A stretch of DNA of 64,000 nucleotides, taken from contig CANPYG010000001.1 in the NCBI GenBank assembly GCA_947588205.1, forward strand, positions 1-64,000, given 5' to 3'. The stretch comes from an uncultured Acetatifactor sp. Lineage in GTDB: Bacteria > Bacillota > Clostridia > Lachnospirales > Lachnospiraceae. Each line of letters begins with the position of its first letter. The first letter of the stretch is position 1. Under the pieces are notes generated by a model. It had not been told where the DNA came from, searched no databases, and saw only the letters and a program-made list of their open reading frames with translations. Of the stretch, positions 34,963 to 44,452 are shown piece by piece. The position numbers were made by a program, and so were the translations under genes.

Positions 34963-35505
34963 TCAATCATAGAGATTTTCCTCCACATAGATCATCATTT
35001 TATTATTTTGGTAAGCGTATTCAATCACAGCGATTAGAGGGGTCAGCCCCAGAAATTCCGGGCGGTCAAAGAAAACCGGCAGAATGATGGCGGCAAGCAG
35101 CACTGCGCCCAGAATGAGAAACAGCCCAATATGTTCCTTGCGCCATTTCCTTATGAAATAAACTTTCCTATCTTCAAACGTGAAGGCGCTGGTTTTTTCA
35201 CCCTCCTTTGCCTCGTCATTTGCGCTGGTTTTAGCATCAGCCTTTGATGTCGCAGTGATATTTGCATCAGCCATTTTAAGAAATTGCTTCCCGGACACTT
35301 TTTCTCCTGCCAAAAGTTCGTTGATACTGACATTGAATTCTTTCGCAAGCAGCTGCAACATTTCGATGTCCGGCATATAGTTTCCGTTTTCCCAACGGGA
35401 GACTGTTTTATTGCTTACGCCGATTCTTTCTCCCAGTTCCTCCTGGGTAAGTCCTGCCTGCCGCCTAAGGAGGGCAATTAATTTTCCTGTCTTGATCTGA
35501 TCCAT
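34963..35505 (-). CDS. XRE family HTH regulator with C-terminal TM segment
   Basis: 'LIALLRRQAGLTQEELGERIGVSNKTVSRWENGNYMPDIEMLQLLAKEFNVSINELLAGEK'. Confidence 0.9.
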   Translation of the reverse strand: MDQIKTGKLIALLRRQAGLTQEELGERIGVSNKTVSRWENGNYMPDIEMLQLLAKEFNVSINELLAGEKVSGKQFLKMADANITATSKADAKTSANDEAKEGEKTSAFTFEDRKVYFIRKWRKEHIGLFLILGAVLLAAIILPVFFDRPEFLGLTPLIAVIEYAYQNNKMMIYVEENLYD

Positions 35506-35557
35506 AATGTTTCACCCCCACCCTTTAGATCTATGATGCCTTAACTGGCATTATCCC

Positions 35558-35657
35558 TATGATGTTCCTGCTGTCTTTACGCTTATCATACCCCAAGTGC
35601 CGTGAGAATTCTTCCCCATAAACAGCGAATCAGTCAGATATTTCAGGATGATTAAAC
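35558..35657. repeat. Direct repeat copy A (100 bp) flanking the ATPase gene
   Basis: tatgatgttcctgctgtctttacgcttatcataccccaagtgccgtgag... high identity to 37024-37123. Confidence 0.85.
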
Positions 35658-35684
35658 TTTCAGCCCATTTTATGGAGGTCTGTA

Positions 35685-36899
35685 TCAGCCCCATTCCTCT
35701 GCAGTCAGGAAATCCCGTATATTCCTGTGCTTGATTCCGTTTCGGCTCATGTCGAGCTCATCCATTGTGACCACGTATTTCGGGTAATGATCCCGTATAA
35801 GATCGTAAACTCCGAATTCCCGTGCGATGGTATCTTCTGTTGCCAGCAGATAGGCAACCTGAACGTAAAGCTTTTCCCCACGCCGATGACAGACGAAATC
35901 AATTTCACGGTTTCCGACCTTGCCGACGGTAACCGTATACCCGCGCCTTAAGAGCTCCATATGGACGATGCTTTCAAGGATCAGGTTGATGTCCCGCATA
36001 TTCCCGCCAAATACAGCTTCCCGGATGCCGTGGTCGGCGATATAGTATTTTTCATTGGAGGCGAGAATTTGTTTGCCCTTCAGGTCCTCTCTTCTGACGG
36101 GATAAAACAGATAGGCATCGCAGCAATATTTGAGATAATTCAGCACGGTCTCCGCCGCCACGGTGCGTTGATTGCTTTTGAGAAATTTTACGAGGGAGGT
36201 GGCGGAGAAGGTAGTCCCTACATTCATCATAGCATATGCGATGATCCTTTCCAGCAGATCCACATCCCGGACTTTGTTCTGCTTGATGATGTCTTTGAGC
36301 TGGACGGAGTTGAAAAGGTCTGTAAGATATTGCCGGGAAGGTTCCTCGGCATAACGAAGGTTTGCAAGATAAGGCATCCCACCGGAAACGAGATATTTCT
36401 GGAAGCATTGCTGTATTGTGGCCTTTGGGTCAACCGTATGGTAGAGCTCCGAAAATTCCGGGAAAGAAAATGGATAAATTACAAATTCCACATATCGCCC
36501 GCCGAGGTATGTTGCAAGCTCCCCGGACAGGAGCTTTGCGTTGGAGCCCGTGATATAAATGTCGCAGTGAAGGGAAATGCGGAGGGAATTGATGCACTTC
36601 TCCCAATCCGTAACCTCCTGGATCTCATCAAAGAACAAGTACGCTTTTCCATCTATGGCTCCTGCCCTTTTCAGAATTTCTTCGTGGAGCGCATTGGCAG
36701 TAAGAAGATGCGAATTCCTCATATCCTCAAAATTGATGGAGATAAACTGTCTGGCCGAAATCCCCGATTCCGTCAATTCTTCTTTGATCAAGTCCAACAT
36801 AACGGATTTTCCGCTTCGTCTGATGCCGGTTAAAACTTTGATCAGGTCATTGCCCATGAATGGACGGATGCGCTTCATATAGGTCTCTCTTTTTATCAT
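35685..36899 (-). CDS. ATP-binding protein, AAA_14/DUF4143 type
   Basis: Walker A 'GIRRSGKSVML', Walker B 'AYLFFDEIQEV', 'DIYITGSNAKLLSGELATYLGGRYVEFVIYPFSFPEF'. Confidence 0.9.
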   Translation of the reverse strand: MIKRETYMKRIRPFMGNDLIKVLTGIRRSGKSVMLDLIKEELTESGISARQFISINFEDMRNSHLLTANALHEEILKRAGAIDGKAYLFFDEIQEVTDWEKCINSLRISLHCDIYITGSNAKLLSGELATYLGGRYVEFVIYPFSFPEFSELYHTVDPKATIQQCFQKYLVSGGMPYLANLRYAEEPSRQYLTDLFNSVQLKDIIKQNKVRDVDLLERIIAYAMMNVGTTFSATSLVKFLKSNQRTVAAETVLNYLKYCCDAYLFYPVRREDLKGKQILASNEKYYIADHGIREAVFGGNMRDINLILESIVHMELLRRGYTVTVGKVGNREIDFVCHRRGEKLYVQVAYLLATEDTIAREFGVYDLIRDHYPKYVVTMDELDMSRNGIKHRNIRDFLTAEEWG

Positions 36900-37023
36900 A
36901 ACGGGTCAGCCTCCCTTCTGTAACTGTCCTTAGTATATAACAAATACAGTGAAAAATCAATGTAAAAAATATAATTTATAAGATATAACTGATAAAAATG
37001 TATTTTTATGCTATCTTTTTACT

Positions 37024-37123
37024 TATGATGTTCCTGCTGTCCTTACGCCTATCATACCCCAATTGCCGTGAGGATTCTTCCCCATAAACAGTGAATCAGT
37101 CAGATACTTCATATCGGTTAAAC
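37024..37123. repeat. Direct repeat copy B (100 bp) flanking the ATPase gene
   Basis: tatgatgttcctgctgtccttacgcctatcataccccaattgccgtgag... Confidence 0.85.
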
Positions 37124-37186
37124 CCAGAAGCCGTTCCCTTTCTGTTTGTTCAGGATCTCGTTTAGAGTAGCATGCACGGTCATTAT

Positions 37187-37278
37187 GTAACAGTTCAGCC
37201 GCGCCCAAGCCGAACAAGTTCGGCTGGCAAAGTCGCGCTACGCGCTTTTCGTCGCTTCGCGGCTGGCTGAACTATTAC
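37187..37278. repeat. Dispersed palindromic element, copy 2
   Basis: GTAACAGTTCAGCCGCG...GGCTGAACTATTAC; core gcaaagtcgcgctacgcgcttttcgtcgcttcgcggctg shared with copy 1. Confidence 0.75.
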
Positions 37279-37301
37279 AACAAATTATTTGAATTTTTTA
37301 C

Positions 37302-37330
37302 TTGCAAATTGGAAAAACTTACTGTATAAT
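37302..37330 (+). promoter_or_regulatory. Promoter of tRNA-Gln copy 2
   Basis: TTGCAA - 17 bp - TATAAT, near-identical to the 26268 promoter. Confidence 0.85.
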
Positions 37331-37349
37331 AGCAAGGTAGTTACGACAT

Positions 37350-37421
37350 AGGGCTATCGCCAAACGGTAAGGCAACGGACTCTGACTCCGTCATTTCAAG
37401 GTTCGAATCCTTGTAGCCCTG
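37350..37421 (+). tRNA. tRNA-Gln (anticodon CTG), copy 2
   Basis: 72-nt sequence identical to 26316-26387. Confidence 0.95.
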
Positions 37422-37424
37422 TTA

Positions 37425-37462
37425 AAGCCTCTGGAAGAGTGAATTTTCCAGAGGCTCTTTTT
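37425..37462 (+). terminator. Terminator after tRNA-Gln copy 2
   Basis: agcctctggaa gagtgaattt tccagaggct ctttttg. Confidence 0.75.
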
Positions 37463-37528
37463 GTGGGGAAATATGTAGAACGGCTTTTACAAATCACGTC
37501 TTTTCCAATCGACAAACATCAGGGCATA

Positions 37529-38755
37529 TCATGCCTTCTGCCGAGCTCCCAGCAGCCGCTGCATCCCCAAAAAGCCCACGTAAAAAACGATAATAGCCAT
37601 CGGGAACACCAGCCTGCACACGCCAAACCCCGCCGCGTCCACCAGACCGCCGAACACAGCGTTGAATCCGATGTCAAAGAGCGTTCCCACGCTGATCACG
37701 GCTCCGGTGGCAGTTGTGATCGCATCCCGGGGAAACAGCTCCTGCAGAAACAGCACGATGGTGGGGTAAACAATGGAAAGACCAAAACCGCTGATGCCCA
37801 GTAGCCAGATCCCGCTGCCGCCCAAGAGCACCCCCAGCACATAAACCGCGCTGCCCAGTCCGCCCAGGATCACAATACTGCGCCTGCTGCCCAGCCTCTG
37901 CACCAGGGGAGCCAGCACCAGCCTTCCCAGCGTCATGGTTCCGAAGAAGAGAGACACGCTGGTACTTGCGCTTTCCTTGTCCAGCTTTAGTCCCTGGCTG
38001 CAGTACATAGCCCACCAGTTCAGGATACCATGCTCCGCCACAAAATAAAACCCAAATATCAATCCCATGGCGGCAATCGCCCCTCCAATCCCCTTCATGG
38101 AGCCGCCCACCTTTCCGGGCGTCTTTTGTCCAAGCGCAGGTTCCCGGTCAAATTTTAAAAATCCAAGCGCCGCCAGGCACACCAGCCCCAGAAGCCCCAG
38201 CGCGCCGCAGACCAGCCTGTAGTCGCCAAATCCGTCGGCAAGCGTTCCCATAAGCTTCTGGTTCGCGCTTGTCCCGATGCCCTGCACAAAAAACAGGACA
38301 TTTACATACAGCCCTGCCGCTATGCCAAAAAAATACGGGGAAAGTATATTTATCATGGTATTCATCAGGGTAGAGGCTCCCATGCTGATAAACATGCCGA
38401 TCAGCAGACAGGCGTAACTGTCCGTACAGAAAAAAAGCGCCTGAGCCAGCGTCCACAGGCCTAATATGCCCATACAGGCACGCTTTTTATCCATCCGGTC
38501 TGCAGCCCTGCCTCCAAAAAGCATAAATAACAGGTTTCCCACATAGCTCACCGTCACGATCATGGACACCTGAGGCTTCGTCAACGCGAGCTCCCGCTCA
38601 AATATACCGGAAAACACCCCTCTGTTGGAATCACTGACGCCCAGACCGATCATAATCAGCATGAAGACGGCAAACACCATGAGGCTGCGCCCCTTCTTGA
38701 CCCGATCAAACGGCTGCGCCTGTTCTCCCTGCACCGTCCGCTCTTCTTCCGCCAT
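37529..38755 (-). CDS. MFS transporter
   Basis: 12-TM style; 'GGRAADRMDKKRACMGILG', 'LVQRLGSRRSIVILGGLGS'. Confidence 0.88.
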   Translation of the reverse strand: MAEEERTVQGEQAQPFDRVKKGRSLMVFAVFMLIMIGLGVSDSNRGVFSGIFERELALTKPQVSMIVTVSYVGNLLFMLFGGRAADRMDKKRACMGILGLWTLAQALFFCTDSYACLLIGMFISMGASTLMNTMINILSPYFFGIAAGLYVNVLFFVQGIGTSANQKLMGTLADGFGDYRLVCGALGLLGLVCLAALGFLKFDREPALGQKTPGKVGGSMKGIGGAIAAMGLIFGFYFVAEHGILNWWAMYCSQGLKLDKESASTSVSLFFGTMTLGRLVLAPLVQRLGSRRSIVILGGLGSAVYVLGVLLGGSGIWLLGISGFGLSIVYPTIVLFLQELFPRDAITTATGAVISVGTLFDIGFNAVFGGLVDAAGFGVCRLVFPMAIIVFYVGFLGMQRLLGARQKA

Positions 38756-38779
38756 CCTGCACTCTCTCCTTCCGCCGCC

Positions 38780-40447
38780 TCACTGCCGTTCAAATATGCT
38801 CCGCTTGTTTCGGATCTCTATGGTCCGGTCAAAGGGGGTATAAGCCGTCAGGTACAGGGTTGCCGCGCCGGGAGTCTTGGCCTCGCTGTCCTCTTTTCCT
38901 TCCGTAAAATGATGCTCGCCGAAGCAGGGACCCACGATCAGCGTATCCTTCCCGTTCGTCAGCTCCGCATAGTCCTGCTTAAGCACCAGCACCTCGCTGC
39001 CGGAAAGAGGCATATCCAGGTAATCGTTCGTCAGGAAATTCACACCGCCAAAGGCCAGCTCGATCCGCCAGGGCGCCCCCTCCACGCCGGAGGTCTTCAC
39101 CCGGACGTCCACGCCATCCTCTCTTTCCCGGACCCAGACATCGATCTGCATATCCGGTCCCAGCTTCTTTTCCCGGGAGGCGTGATCCATCTTCCACCAG
39201 TCGCTGGTCTGCGGCTTCTCCCGAAAAGGAAGATAGTACCAACCCTTCATGGTCTGGGAAAGATGATATTCTCCCTGGGAGACGCGTTCCATATGCTGGC
39301 TTTGAAATGCCCTGTGCTCGCAAAAGCTTCCCGCTACCTTCATCTCCAGCTTCATCGTGCCGTTATGAAGATAAAAGAAGTTGGACTTCCCGTTCATCAC
39401 AGTGTAAGTAAAACGCCCCTGCCTTCCCCTGGCGATTCCGGACGCCTCATAAAAGCAATGGAAATCCGGGCAAGCATAGCTGCCCTCCACCTCTATGGCG
39501 CGCAGCCCCGGATCCAGCATGAGCCAGATCAGGAAATCGGGAGACGTGATATGATGCCTGTCCACGATCTCAAAAATGGTATTGCACATCCTCAAAAACT
39601 CCGGGATTCCGTATTTGACGCCCATCTCCAGGAATTCCATATAATAGTCCTTGGGGTAGATCAGCCTGTCCTTATCAAATCGGGTGGAATTTGCAGTGAA
39701 GATACTGTCATCCGGTTCCCAATAGGTCAGCATCATTTTCAGGTTACGGACAGCATACTGTTCATAAGCGGGATCCCCCGTGGCTTTCGAGAGCATGATC
39801 ATGGCATCGTTATTGATGCGGTTATAATTCCCTGCGGATTTTTCCGAGTATTCCCCGTCCTCATTGCAGTCGATCCCTTCCTTTAGATAGGCACAGGCTG
39901 CCTCTTTCATCTCAGGATCATCAAAGAGCTTCCAGCAGGTCATCAGCACGGAAGCGATCGCCCAGCGGTGGTTAGGCGTATGGAACCCGCCCTCCAAAAG
40001 CCCCCTTGCCCCGTTCCTCACAATGGGTTCCAGGTTCTTAAGGATTAACTCCTCCCCCGGGGAAAGAGTCTCCTTTCCCGCCTTTTGGAACAGGAACTGA
40101 TACACGGGCAGGAGCTTTTTCACACAAAAGGCGGTATCCGGCGCGGAGAAGAAATTACAGGTCACATAGTCAAAGAGTCCGTTTTCGTGCTGCACTCTCC
40201 GTATGTAGTCCAACCCCAGCAGAATACGCCGAAGCACCTTTTCGCTTTGATAATAGACCGTATCCCCGTTGCAATAGGCTGCCGTCATGGACGCCACACG
40301 ATAAATGGAAAATTTCGCCTGCACGATACCGCTGTCCTCTTCAAAGCCCCCATACCTGGGGTTCTTTTCGTCCATCACCTGAATCTGCAGAGACTTAAGC
40401 ACCCTGTCCTGCGTATCCTCGATCATTTTACGATAATGCTTTTCCAT
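38780..40447 (-). CDS. Probable alpha/alpha-toroid glycan-active enzyme (heparinase II/III-like)
   Basis: 'GGFHTPNHRWAIASVLMTCWKLF', 'YSEKSAGNYNRINNDAMIML', C-terminal beta region; family assignment tentative. Confidence 0.5.
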   Translation of the reverse strand: MEKHYRKMIEDTQDRVLKSLQIQVMDEKNPRYGGFEEDSGIVQAKFSIYRVASMTAAYCNGDTVYYQSEKVLRRILLGLDYIRRVQHENGLFDYVTCNFFSAPDTAFCVKKLLPVYQFLFQKAGKETLSPGEELILKNLEPIVRNGARGLLEGGFHTPNHRWAIASVLMTCWKLFDDPEMKEAACAYLKEGIDCNEDGEYSEKSAGNYNRINNDAMIMLSKATGDPAYEQYAVRNLKMMLTYWEPDDSIFTANSTRFDKDRLIYPKDYYMEFLEMGVKYGIPEFLRMCNTIFEIVDRHHITSPDFLIWLMLDPGLRAIEVEGSYACPDFHCFYEASGIARGRQGRFTYTVMNGKSNFFYLHNGTMKLEMKVAGSFCEHRAFQSQHMERVSQGEYHLSQTMKGWYYLPFREKPQTSDWWKMDHASREKKLGPDMQIDVWVREREDGVDVRVKTSGVEGAPWRIELAFGGVNFLTNDYLDMPLSGSEVLVLKQDYAELTNGKDTLIVGPCFGEHHFTEGKEDSEAKTPGAATLYLTAYTPFDRTIEIRNKRSIFERQ

Positions 40448-40543
40448 GATAACAGACTCCTTTCCTTCCTCCGCACCTTTTTCTTCTTATACCTCTTCCT
40501 TCTTATACCGCTTCTGAAAAGCCCGATCTTATTCCTTTCATTC

Positions 40544-42247
40544 CTACGGTTTTACTGCAGTCATGGCTTTTTCCTTTGCTGCTTTTGCCTCCAACAGGTC
40601 GATTAGTATTTTCAGCTCCCCGGGAGACTTTACGGTGTAGTCCGGCTGCCAGTCCGGCTCCTCCGCACAGTGAAAATACCTAGGGGACCAGTCCAGCCAG
40701 ATGGAGGTCAAACCAAAGCGGTTCGCTCCCGCCACATCCTTTTTAAGATTGTTTCCCACCATAACAATTCTGGACTTATCCGCCTCCGTCAGATGCATAC
40801 TTTCCATGGCGGCTTCAAACATACTCTTTGCAGGCTTCTGTTCCCCCACCCTCTCGGAAACAATCCACTGTTCAAAGCATATCCCCAAACCGTTTTCCCG
40901 GTAAACATTCTGGAAGGATTCCCATTCTCCATCGGCGACCAGGGCGATACGGTAGCCTTCCTCATAAAGTGCCCGCAATACCTCCCCCGCCTGGGGAATC
41001 AGGTCAGCGTGCGTCACAATGCCCCTGTCATCAAAGACTTGGGTGCTTTCGTCCACGATGGTATCGCCGCTGTCCGTGAATATGATCAAATTCCTGGCCG
41101 CATTCTGCGCGCGCTTCTCCTCGGCAGACATTTCCCCTGCGCGCCTTTTTTCTGCGCCCATGCTTTCTTCAACCCCTTGGGGATACGGATGCTTCCTAAA
41201 ACATTCCCCCGGATCTCCTTCATGATACACGCCCAGGTACTCGCCCAGCATCCGGATCTCCTCCTCAAAGATACAATTCGGCACAGAACGATCCTTCACA
41301 ATGCGCAGCACATCCTGATAATCCATCCAGACAACGCTTTCCACCTCAGATTCCTGAAGGACAAGCCTGTCGGTCTCCACAGGCTTTTCGTATACATATA
41401 CATAACAAAACTCATTGTCCCGGAACGGTCTGCCATAAAATTCGGTCTCCACAAAATAGCGCCTAGTTCCGATCTTGGTCAGTTCCTCCGGCGTAATCCG
41501 CAGACCCAGCTCCTCGTACGCCTCCCGGACGGCAGACCAGGCAAAATCTGCGCCCGCTGGCACATGCCCCGCGGAAGAAATGTCCAGACATCCCGGATAT
41601 GAATCCTTATGGACGCTGCGCTTCTGCAGAAGTACATCCGCTCCCCCTTCTTTTCTCCTGACAACCCAGGTATGCGCGGTAGGGTGCAGGGAGCCTTCCC
41701 TGTGGGCCACTCCGCGCTCTGTGGTCACCCCGCTCTTGGCACCATCCTCCTTCAAAATATCAAAAAGCTCCAGGGGCTCTCCATTCAGCGCGGCAAGCTT
41801 GAGCCTGCCATGATCGTACACCAGTTTCAGGGAGAAAAACGGGATCCCCTCGTCCAGAAGCCGGAAGAAAATCTTATCTCCCTCCCAGAGATTCAGCCTC
41901 CATACCTTTTCCTTATCAACCCATTCCAGCTTCCCTTCATCGCAGGGAATCTCCTCCCCCTCGAAGCCGTCCGCCGTAAAGAGCGACATATACTCGATAT
42001 CCGGTTCAGGCGCATCCATATAAGACACAAAGGTGACCAGCCCCCTGTAACGGTAGCTGGTCAGAGTATATCCTGTCTCTTCTTTCACCTCACGGAGAAC
42101 GCACTCCTCCGGGCTTTCCCCTTCTTCAAAATGCCCGCCGACGCCGATCCACTTATCCTTGTTGATATCGTTTTTCTTCGTAATGCGGTGGAGCATCAGA
42201 TATGCACTATCCCGCTCTATGTAACATAAAGTGCTTAATTTAGTCAT
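40544..42247 (-). CDS. NUDIX-NUDIX-HAD three-domain fusion hydrolase
   Basis: NUDIX box 'GGHFEEGESPEECVLREVKEETGY'; second NUDIX-like 'AGHVPAGADFAWSAVREAYEELGL'; HAD-like 'LIIFTDSGDTIVDE...MVGNNLKKDVAGANRFGLTSIWLDWSP'; start at 42247. Confidence 0.85.
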   Translation of the reverse strand: MTKLSTLCYIERDSAYLMLHRITKKNDINKDKWIGVGGHFEEGESPEECVLREVKEETGYTLTSYRYRGLVTFVSYMDAPEPDIEYMSLFTADGFEGEEIPCDEGKLEWVDKEKVWRLNLWEGDKIFFRLLDEGIPFFSLKLVYDHGRLKLAALNGEPLELFDILKEDGAKSGVTTERGVAHREGSLHPTAHTWVVRRKEGGADVLLQKRSVHKDSYPGCLDISSAGHVPAGADFAWSAVREAYEELGLRITPEELTKIGTRRYFVETEFYGRPFRDNEFCYVYVYEKPVETDRLVLQESEVESVVWMDYQDVLRIVKDRSVPNCIFEEEIRMLGEYLGVYHEGDPGECFRKHPYPQGVEESMGAEKRRAGEMSAEEKRAQNAARNLIIFTDSGDTIVDESTQVFDDRGIVTHADLIPQAGEVLRALYEEGYRIALVADGEWESFQNVYRENGLGICFEQWIVSERVGEQKPAKSMFEAAMESMHLTEADKSRIVMVGNNLKKDVAGANRFGLTSIWLDWSPRYFHCAEEPDWQPDYTVKSPGELKILIDLLEAKAAKEKAMTAVKP

Positions 42248-42971
42248 GTCGCTCCTCCCTATTCCCATAGCTTTCGCAGAACCTGGCGGCAAATGCGGGC
42301 TCTTCATCGTGTACATAAAGATGAGAGATGTCCCCAAAGGAACTCACCCGGAAATACGCGATTCCTTCTCTTCTCTCCTCCGTAACCGCCGTGGTGACGC
42401 TTGAGGGCGCCGCGCAGAAGCCATGCCAAAGGATCATAGGGGAAACATGAAGCAGATGGGAAAGCAGCACACATTCCACCCCGAGATGACAAAAGAGGAC
42501 TATCGTATCATTATTGGAACGTTCCGCCCGGTAATATTGCTTTTCCCGGACATAGCCGTGCCTGGCAAGCAGCCGGTCAAAATTCCCGGTCACCCACTGA
42601 TACTCTTCCCAGACCCTTCCTTCCTGCATCAGGGGATGTTCATACCAATGGTCGGCCTGGTAAAATTCCTCAACGGAGGTCCAGTCCTGGGGCAGCCAGT
42701 CCCAGCAGATGGAGCGCTCCCCGTTCCTGTCCGGCCGCAGTATGCTGGGAGAAAATTCCCGCAGCCAGGCACATTCCTCCGCAGTCCTGTTCATTTTATG
42801 TAAAGTAAAAGAGGCGGTGTCCTTCGCCCGCCCCAAAGGGGATGTGTAAAAAGCCTTCACGTCCAGCTTTGTCAGCCGCTCGGACAGGTACTCCGCCTCT
42901 TTCCATCCCTTTTCCGTCAATGAATCAACCGAATAATCCGGATCACCGTGCCGCACAATCAGTAATTTCAT
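42240..42971 (-). CDS. Histidine phosphatase family protein
   Basis: 'MKLLIVRHGDPDYSVDSLTEKGWKEAEYLSERL' (RHG motif). Confidence 0.93.
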   Translation of the reverse strand: MKLLIVRHGDPDYSVDSLTEKGWKEAEYLSERLTKLDVKAFYTSPLGRAKDTASFTLHKMNRTAEECAWLREFSPSILRPDRNGERSICWDWLPQDWTSVEEFYQADHWYEHPLMQEGRVWEEYQWVTGNFDRLLARHGYVREKQYYRAERSNNDTIVLFCHLGVECVLLSHLLHVSPMILWHGFCAAPSSVTTAVTEERREGIAYFRVSSFGDISHLYVHDEEPAFAARFCESYGNREERHD

Positions 42972-43986
42972 GTAATTGTTCTTCCTTATCCTGCTCATAG
43001 AGCCTTATCTTTTCCTGCCAGATCTCCTGCAATTCTTCCTCTCCCCGGCGGTCGGGCACTCCTTCTTCCCGCAGCACCCTGCCCAAATATCTGGAGACCT
43101 TTTCCGCCCCCGATAGATTCAGATGAAGTCCGGCGTCGTAGGTATCCGTGCTGAAATCCAGTCCGGTTTCCTCCACCAGTTCCAGAAAGTTGATATACAA
43201 AAGATCGTTTTCCGCCGCAAATTCCTCCATCTGTGCTTCCCATTCATCATACCAGTAAGGATAAAGGCTGGGAGCCTTAATGAGGATCAGCTGGATATCG
43301 TCCTCCTTACAGAGCTTCGTAAAGCGCCCTAAATAATCATAGGCGTTTTCCCCAAAGCTGTAATCCGCCAGGAGCTTACCCTCCGGCACATTCTCAGCAG
43401 GCTTCACGTCCACCCTCATATAATACCCGTTATGGGAAACCTGATGGGGCTTGAACATATATTCCGCATCTTCCGGCTTTAGCTCGCTCCATCTGGAATG
43501 GTATCTCAGGATCGGGAACACATAATCCAGGAAATTCTCTTCCTCCGTCATGGACGCAAGGATCGACTTCACCTTGGCGCCGGACCACTTCATGCCCTCC
43601 AGCGTCATACGGTTATAGGCTTCCCTCTGCGGCTCATTGTACTGCATGGACAGCACATTAAAGATCACCACCTGAGGCTTCTCATAACGCAGGGTGTCCT
43701 CCAGCAGATAATAAGACTGCCAGATCAGCTGCTGCGCACTGCCGCGGATATAGCTGTTGATGCCGAATTCCTCCCAGAGCACCTTTGGGGAAAAATTCTC
43801 ATAGACCTCGCAGTCCCCGATAAAGACCACGTCGTGATCCATCTTCTCCTTATAATACTCCGCGATCATTGCGCCTTCCACAATTTCCGACACATATTTG
43901 GGCACCAAAAGCCGCTGCAACAAAAACAGACATACAAAAACAATGATAGCGCTCGCTATCACCCTGAAAGCTTTTTTACTCTTCAC
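42943..43986 (-). CDS. SGNH/DltD-like membrane-anchored protein
   Basis: N-terminal TM; block I 'VVFIGDCEVYENFSP'; C-terminal 'DAGLHLNLSGAEKVSRYLG'; dlt-like neighbourhood. Confidence 0.75.
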   Translation of the reverse strand: MKSKKAFRVIASAIIVFVCLFLLQRLLVPKYVSEIVEGAMIAEYYKEKMDHDVVFIGDCEVYENFSPKVLWEEFGINSYIRGSAQQLIWQSYYLLEDTLRYEKPQVVIFNVLSMQYNEPQREAYNRMTLEGMKWSGAKVKSILASMTEEENFLDYVFPILRYHSRWSELKPEDAEYMFKPHQVSHNGYYMRVDVKPAENVPEGKLLADYSFGENAYDYLGRFTKLCKEDDIQLILIKAPSLYPYWYDEWEAQMEEFAAENDLLYINFLELVEETGLDFSTDTYDAGLHLNLSGAEKVSRYLGRVLREEGVPDRRGEEELQEIWQEKIRLYEQDKEEQLHEITDCAAR

Positions 43987-44111
43987 AACTTCTCCTGACC
44001 ACAGGGCGCGGTTTGACCGCGCCCTTATTTTCCTGTCTTCCAGACCCGCCGTTCATGCCTTCCCAAACGCGGGATTACCTCATTTGAAAGGACACAACCC
44101 CGGAACATACC

Positions 44112-44378
44112 TCAGTCCTCGTCCTCCAGCTCCTGGATCAAGGCATACAGGGCCTCCGCGGAATTAAAATTCTGAGGAACGATCTTCTCTGCGGAAATCA
44201 CCACATCGAACTGATCCTCGATTTCCGAGATGATGGACACAATATCAAAAGAGTCCAAAATCTTGTCATCAATCAAAGTATCGCAGGTTTCAAAATCAAC
44301 TTCCGGATGCAAAGAACTCAAAATCTCCAATAATTCTTCCATTGCCCAAATTCCCTTCCTGATATATCTTTTCAACAA
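44112..44378 (-). CDS. Acyl carrier protein (DltC-like)
   Basis: 4'-phosphopantetheine site 'DKILDSFDIVSIISEIEDQFDV'. Confidence 0.85.
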   Translation of the reverse strand: MLKRYIRKGIWAMEELLEILSSLHPEVDFETCDTLIDDKILDSFDIVSIISEIEDQFDVVISAEKIVPQNFNSAEALYALIQELEDED

Positions 44379-44452
44379 AACAGACTTGATTTAATTTATT
44401 CTAATTCATTTCACCATAAAATACAAGACCTAAAGATAACTGTTACAGTTCA

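Noticed and set aside
37023-37217. 64-aa ORF ending …NPHGNWGMIGVRTAGTS as an intact gene
   Set aside because: Its 3' half is the 100-bp direct repeat and its 5' part enters the palindromic element; better treated as a remnant.
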